From: Monoplex corrugatus
Lineage: Eukaryota > Mollusca > Gastropoda > Littorinimorpha > Ranellidae
Assembly: GCA_030674185.1 (NCBI GenBank)
Contig: JAPXFY010000031.1
Location: forward strand, 34,571,051-34,635,050
Direction of reading: 5' to 3'
Length of the DNA stretch: 64,000 nt
The notes below the pieces were generated by a model, which did no database searches, was not told the origin of the DNA, and saw only the letters and a program-made list of their open reading frames with translations. The position numbers were made by a program, and so were the translations under genes. Below are positions 59,440 through 64,000 of this stretch, in pieces (position 1 is the first letter of the stretch; each line of letters starts with the position of its first letter).

Positions 59440-59785
59440 CTATCTAATACAACGTGCAACGCTTTTGATTTCTTCTACTGACTAATTCTGCACTATCTAA
59501 TACAATATGCAATGTCTTTGACTTCTTTCACTGACTAATTCTGCACTATCTAATACAATATGCAATGTCTTTGACTTCTTTCACTGACTAATTCTGCACT
59601 ATCTAATACAATATGCAATGTCTTTGACTTCTTTCACTGACTACTTCTGCACTATCTAATATAATATACAATGCTTTTGACCTCTTCTATTGACTACTTC
59701 TGAACTATCGAATACAATATGCAGTGCTTTTGACCTCTTCTACTGACTAATTCTGAACTACCTAATACAATATGGAGTGCTTTGT
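59440..59785. repeat. 53-bp minisatellite, about 6-7 copies
   Basis: The unit contains CTAATTCTGCACTATCTAAT and ACAATATGCAATG plus TTTGACTTCTTTCACTGA. The middle copies (59480-59640) are nearly identical. One diverged unit lies apart at 60455-60510. Confidence 0.93.
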
Positions 59786-59789
59786 GACG

Positions 59790-60218
59790 ACCGAATATAT
59801 CAATTTCCCCAATCAAACAGAAACAAACATGGTTTCAGGGCATTCTCTCGTTCTGCTTCAACATTCCAGAACTGACTGCCATTAATTTACGTCGTATTCC
59901 TTCCTTTCCCAGTTTCACGTCCGTACATACATGTAAAGCTTCTCTCTTCAACAGACAGTTGTTTATCTCCACCTAAAACTGTTGAATTGTTGTACATTAC
60001 CTGGACTTTTTGTGTGTGTGCTTGAATGTACGTAACTGCCTGTGTTTTCTTCTCTTTCCAAGTGTGTGTGTGTCGGGGGAGGGGGTTTGTGTGGGTGTTT
60101 ATCGGTGAGTGTGGGGGTGTGCATGTGTGAGTGTACGTGTGGAGTATATGTGGTTTGAGCATATGTGTGTGCGTTCGGGTGGTGGTGGTGGTGCACAAAC
60201 GAGTGTGTGTGCATGTAT

Positions 60219-60309
<91 letters not shown>

Positions 60310-61630
60310 GTAGGGAATTGCAATGGGTGGTTTAGAAATTGTTCTTATTGTTAGTCTTATTATTATCATCATCATTATCATTAGTAGTAGTTGTTGTTGT
60401 AGTAACAATAATAGTAGTAATAGTAGTAGTAGAAGCAGCAGTAGTATTTTAATCTCCTCTACTGGCTAATTCTGCAATGTCTAATACAACACAGTCCTTT
60501 GGATCTTTTCTATCAAGCCTTTTTACGCTGTTCAATATGCAGCCGTTAAGTCCACTATGACGTACAGATTCATGAATATTTGGTGAAGATCAAGGTCAAA
60601 AGTTTAGTAAACACAGTTACATAATGTGAGCGGAGGACAATGTCACATCCTGAAAATCCTCACTGCCACATACTGAAACACAGAAGCTGGTTTTGATGTT
60701 GTCGTTTACCGTTTTATCTCTGAAATAAGCTGGCGCATTAGGTCACTTGTTAGAGCACGATGCTCATAACTCAGGGCTTTAAAACAACAAGCAATAGTTT
60801 GACAGGCCACGAGTTTTCAGAAGACCCATTACGTCAGTTGTTGAGCACTATGTCCATGTGGCAGGTGTTGTGGGTTTGAATGTGGGATGGGCCACTGGTG
60901 TTTTTTGTTTGTTTGTTTTTTGTTGTTGTTTTGTTGGTTTTTGTTGTTGTTTTTTTTTGCTGGCTGTTTTTTTAAAGATTGGATCTGACATCTTAAGTTG
61001 AATCACAGCCCAAAACATTACAGACTGGCTTGTTCTCTGTCCATCTACATGTGTCTGGCATTCTGGTGATGTCAACTTAGCGTTCCTTACGTCCCCTTCT
61101 CCATTGTATCACCTTACCAGCACACACTGTTCTGCACAGGCTCAGGAAGTCTGCCAGATATTACCGGCAGATTTTCGTGGATCGCATATGGAATTGTCCA
61201 AGTGCGGTGAATCTGTCTTGAACAAAGTCCGGACAGCAAATTCTGGAAATAATTCCAGCATAAGCTCCTGCCACAGAATCTCCAGGTGTTCATGTCCATC
61301 ATAAAAGGCTTGCTTAAAGACTCAAAGTTTGCTGCTCCACGCAGATGCAAAGTTTAATTTTGGGGACCTCTATGGTAGCTTGGTGATCTTTGGGAATATC
61401 CGACTGTGACCCGGTTCTGTGACTGTTGATGAACACAGAACATTGACAGACCCTGCATCAGGTATGGTCTGGTCAGTTTTCTGCGCAGCTGTCGTAGGAT
61501 CTCTGTAAAGGGATTTAAGTTTACGAGAGAACATTTGATGCGAAATATGTCAATATTCTCTTCAAAGAGCACTTTTGTGTTTGTGTTATTTTTGTTGTAT
61601 TGATTTCTTTGTCCATATGCATGATGGCAG
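59790..61630. other. Intron 7 remainder: GT and TTA tracts, possible SINE head, otherwise nothing
   Basis: (GT)n at 60218-60306 and ATT/AGT trinucleotides at 60350-60445. At 60725-60900 two segments resemble tRNA halves (ACTTGTTAGAGCACGATGCTC, then GTTGTGGGTTTGAATGTGGG), a possible decayed SINE. T-rich (TTTG)n at 60900-60975. No coding sequence recognised. Confidence 0.45.
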
Positions 61631-61840
61631 CTCCTCTCGGTTTTCCACACCTGGCAGTGAAGGAGGGGAAGATAAACGGCTACACGATACCTGCCGACAG
61701 CATCGTCGTCACCAACATCAGTGAGATACACCTCAACTCTGACGTCTGGCCCGACCCTCATGTCTTCAGACCTGAACGGTTCTTGGATCAGGATGGAAAG
61801 TACTGTCAGCCCAAGGAAAACTTCTTGCCGTTTTCTGTTG
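61631..61840 (+). CDS. P450 exon h: PERF segment, last exon seen
   Basis: Two bases complete an alanine codon, followed by 69 codons and one base. The product reads APLGFPHLAVKEGKINGYTI, then VVTNISEIHLNSDVW, DPHVFRPERFLD and ENFLPFSV. FRPERF is the PERF motif. The donor GTTG|GTGAGT splits a glycine codon right before the expected heme-binding loop, which is the classic position of the last CYP2 intron. No heme loop (FxxGxRxCxG) follows in the remaining 2.1 kb, which is occupied by a minus-strand Gypsy element, so the terminal exon must lie beyond it or be lost. Confidence 0.95.
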
Positions 61841-61871
61841 GTGAGTGTCAGGTCTCTTTAGGGATAATTCT

Positions 61872-61912
61872 TGTCACTTACAATGTTATGGATAGTCTTG
61901 AGGCTGAAAGTG

Positions 61913-61944
<32 letters not shown>

Positions 61945-62100
61945 CGTTCTTTCTGCAACCAACTCGGAAGACAGGGCAATGCTTCTTCGTCTTTACTCGT
62001 CGCTGTCTGATTCTCAACTGACTACAGTATATATACATATCACAGTGAACAGCAATCCGTGCTGTTATCCGCACGCTGTTTACTGTCAACACACATCACA
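61872..62100 (-). mobile_element. Probable 3' LTR of the Gypsy element
   Basis: Read on the minus strand, a polypurine tract AAAGAAAGGGAGA (62113-62101) is followed at 62100 by TGTGATGTGTG, the expected TG start of an LTR. A TATATATA promoter-like box lies inside near 62035. A plausible CA end (GTGACA) lies at 61872-61877, giving about 229 bp. A (GT)n tract at 61916-61940 sits within it. The 5' LTR and target duplication lie outside the window, so the inner end is a guess. Confidence 0.55.
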
Positions 62101-62337
62101 TCTCCCTTTCTTTAAAGGAAACAAAATCAATTAATCATTTTTCCTATCTTTCAGTCCATACGAAATAAATGTGTTTCCCCTTTGTCACAACATTAACTTA
62201 ACAAACACTCATTCTCACGCACAGGGCCCAATCATTCATTCACCTCATTTTATCTCTGATCATTATACTATCCATCATCATCATGTCCATATTTCGCAAT
62301 GCTTTCAGTTTATCTGATTGTGGTAGAGTCTTCAGTT
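62101..62337 (-). other. Gypsy 3' untranslated segment and polypurine tract
   Basis: Lies between the end of the pol frame and the proposed LTR on the minus strand. It is AT rich with a short ATG-repeat stretch and ends in the purine tract next to the LTR. Confidence 0.5.
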
Positions 62338-63842
62338 TCATTCATATTTCAGGAAATCTGGCCTTTTGCTTTGTCTTCCAGATCTTGTTCTGTAAGGAGA
62401 ACTAACTGGTTCGGGTTGTCCTGTCCTTGTTTGTTTGATAACTTCATCTGGCTCCTTGATGCTGGTTGTCTCAGACATTTTGATGACTGGTGACTGATCA
62501 GATGAGTTCTCACGGACAGACGATGCTGGCGTCCTGACATCTGTTCCAGTTCCAGTTTTCTTGTTATCTTCCAGCTGTTTTGATGGAATGATGATTTGCT
62601 GTTGCTTGCCTGATGTGTCGCTTTCCTGATGTCTTCCAGAAATCATATCTCTCTGGACAAGTCGTAGAGGGTTGATTGTCTGCTGAAGCTCTGTTTCTGT
62701 TGTGTCTCGTAGCTGACGACGATTCCTTCTGTACTGACGTCCGTCCTCTGTGCGAATGTTGTATGACCGGATGTTCACCTGTTGGTCTACTTTGGCGCTG
62801 ATCCACTTTTTGGATCCTGGAGGTTGGAATTTCACAATCTGTCCCGGACTCAGTTCTGTCAGCTCTTTACGGCGCTTCTGTTGTAGTAGTGTGCTTGCTT
62901 CAGTTTCCTTTTCTCAAGTTCTTTCTTGATTGGTAAAACTGTAGGTTGGAGTAATGTCTTTGACGTCGGTACTTGTGTTCGTGTTCTTCTGCCGAACAGT
63001 CTCTGAGCAGGCGAACTGTTTACAGTCTCTGTCGGGATGTTTCTCAGCTCAAGTAAAGCGAGGAAGGAATCTTGATTGTTGTGTTCTGCTTTCTTCATGC
63101 ATGTCTTTGCAGCCTTCACCGCGCTCTCTGCTTTTCCATTGGACTGAGGGTAGTGTGGTGAGCTTGTTACGTGTTCAAACCCATATGTTTTTCTGAACTT
63201 TCCAAACTGGTTTGATGTGAATTGTGTTCCACAGTCTGTTGTCAGGCGTTCTGGTATTCCGTGTCTTGCCAAGTGTCTCTTCAGACAGATGATGACCTCT
63301 TTGGACTCTCTTGTTTGTAACCGATCAATCTCAAAGAAATCAGAGTAGTGATCGACCGTGACCAGGTATTCATTGCCATTATGTTCAAAGATGTCACAAG
63401 CGATGTGTTGCCAGGGCAGGTCAGGGATCTCTGTACTGATAAGTGGTTCCTTCTGCTGACCACGTTAGTATGTGTTACAAGCGCTGCATGTTTTGACAAA
63501 ATCTTCGATGTCCATGTTCATCCTGGGCCAGTAGACTACCTCATGTGCTCTTCTTATGCAGCTCTGAATTCCTGAGTGGCTTGCATGAAGTTTCTCAAGG
63601 ATGTCTGCTCTTTCGCTTTCAGGTACAATTACTCTGTGGCTTTTGAAGACAAGTCCGTTGTGGACTGACAGTTCCTCCCTGAAAGGAAAGTATTGTTGTA
63701 ACTGTAATGAAAGTTGTTGTTTCTCCTCTGGCCAGCCTTGTAGAATGACAGCTTTCATGGTTTTCATGGTTGCATCTTCCTGAGTTGCTTGCTGCAGACT
63801 GTTCAGTCTCTCTTGGCTGATGGCCAGTTCTTGTAATGAGTC
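62338..63842 (-). pseudogene. Ty3/Gypsy pol: integrase and C-terminal region, with one stop and one frameshift
   Basis: On the minus strand the order is a post-RNase H linker, the HHCC zinc-binding domain of integrase (HASHSG ... CSACN, about 63600-63465) and the DDE core. The core shows TVDHYSDFFE (near 63365), TTDCGTQF (near 63240) and PQSNGKAES (near 63140). It ends in a C-terminal domain with RTEDGRQYRRNRRQL and RSGRQSKRP. The second catalytic motif reads TDCG where SDNG is usual. A stop (TAA) lies at about 63464, right after the zinc domain. A frameshift near 62868 separates the core from the C-terminal part. The element was inserted in the last P450 intron, antisense to the gene. Confidence 0.88.
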
Positions 63843-63998
63843 TGTTTTCTCCAGTTCGTCCTTCACTTTCTCTTGCACTGCTATCGGCCACTTTCTGCAA
63901 GGCATCTTCACTGGAGCAATACTGGGGTCTGTTTCTAGGTGTAATTTCCCTTCTAGTTTTCCTTCTCCTTTAAAGACATCGTTGTACTTTGCGAGCAT
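63843..63998 (-). pseudogene. Ty3/Gypsy pol: segment just before RT, fused to the integrase part
   Basis: Minus-strand residues AKYNDVFKGEGKLEG and HLETDPSIAPVKMPCRKWPI are the conserved protease-RT linker that precedes RT. After about 52 residues the frame runs straight into the post-RNase H linker (SLQELAISQERL), so the RT and RNase H domains are absent while the frame stays open. The 5' part of the element, with gag and protease, lies past the window end. Confidence 0.85.
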
Positions 63999-64000
63999 AT

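Larger units (their letters stand above)
8369..61840 (+). other. Cytochrome P450 gene (CYP2-clan type), eight internal exons, 5' and 3' ends missing
   Basis: Eight exons on one strand join with matching phases (0, 1, 2, 0, 1, 0, 1, then an open phase 1 end) and no internal stop, giving 1183 nt (394 codons plus one base). Every intron begins GT and ends AG. In order the product shows the VGN start of the catalytic domain, helix C WKALRR, FGNRFDYLDP, helix I AGTETT, helix K EIFR (the ExxR motif), the PERF segment FRPERFLD, and FLPFSV just before the heme loop. These are P450 signatures, and FGNRFDY with the intron position before the heme loop is typical of the CYP2 clan. By family the product is a heme monooxygenase of the ER membrane, using NADPH-P450 reductase, with an unknown substrate. 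The membrane-anchor exon and the heme-cysteine exon are not seen here and probably lie outside the window. Introns range from 3.3 to 18.5 kb and are mostly repeats. Confidence 0.93.

Noticed and set aside
61841..64000. Heme-binding loop exon of the P450
   Set aside because: No FxxGxRxCxG in phase 1 on the + strand was found before the window end.

Overview
The window is eukaryotic. It has no prokaryote-style gene packing, its one host gene is split by GT-AG introns, and most of the rest is introns filled with tandem repeats and retrotransposon remains. The P450 type, the invertebrate-style RTE-like and other non-LTR elements, a tRNA-headed SINE-like repeat and the minisatellite load suggest a lophotrochozoan, most likely a mollusc and perhaps a gastropod. 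That assignment is inference.

The only host gene I can support is a cytochrome P450 of the CYP2-clan type on the + strand. Eight consecutive internal exons (8369-8497, 13760-13856, 19714-19939, 27615-27741, 46235-46394, 52652-52788, 58193-58289, 61631-61840) join in perfect phase into 1183 nt of open coding sequence. They run from the segment after the membrane anchor to the residues just before the heme-binding loop. The first exon (anchor and proline hinge) and the last (heme cysteine loop) are not visible. The part seen covers 53.5 kb, of which about 2.2% is coding.

Layout. 1-8368 (upstream intron or flank): decayed LINE fragments on the minus strand (about 240-955, 2610-2990, 3120-4575), a 72-bp minisatellite (1268-2275), a dispersed 300-bp repeat, and a decayed + strand endonuclease-RT element (about 4960-7830). 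Intron 1: an (ACAAC)n-derived array (9300-11660) and a second copy of that LINE family (11670-13530). Intron 2: microsatellites and three pieces of an RTE-like family. Intron 3: a large RTE-like copy with target-site duplications (20356-23138), a SINE-like repeat, and 29-bp and 30-bp minisatellites. Intron 4 (18.5 kb): LINE and RTE fragments, a 10-kb array of a 17-bp unit interrupted by 88 T's, another LINE family, and a full-length RTE-like element with perfect 11-bp target-site duplications (42626-46032). Intron 5: a 23-bp array of 4.5 kb. Intron 6: 48-bp and 54/63-bp arrays. Intron 7: a short 53-bp array and a second copy of the 300-bp repeat. Downstream of the last exon: the 3' half of a minus-strand Ty3/Gypsy element whose pol lacks RT and RNase H, with its likely LTR starting about 30 bp past the splice donor.

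I found no convincing new biochemical system. The unusual feature is architectural: almost every intron of one P450 gene carries its own private minisatellite, and several arrays begin or end within tens of bases of splice sites. Retroelements of several families fill the same introns, and two carry clear target-site duplications. Part of the satellite sequence has an indel texture that suggests unpolished long-read assembly, so array lengths and some frameshifts should be treated with caution.
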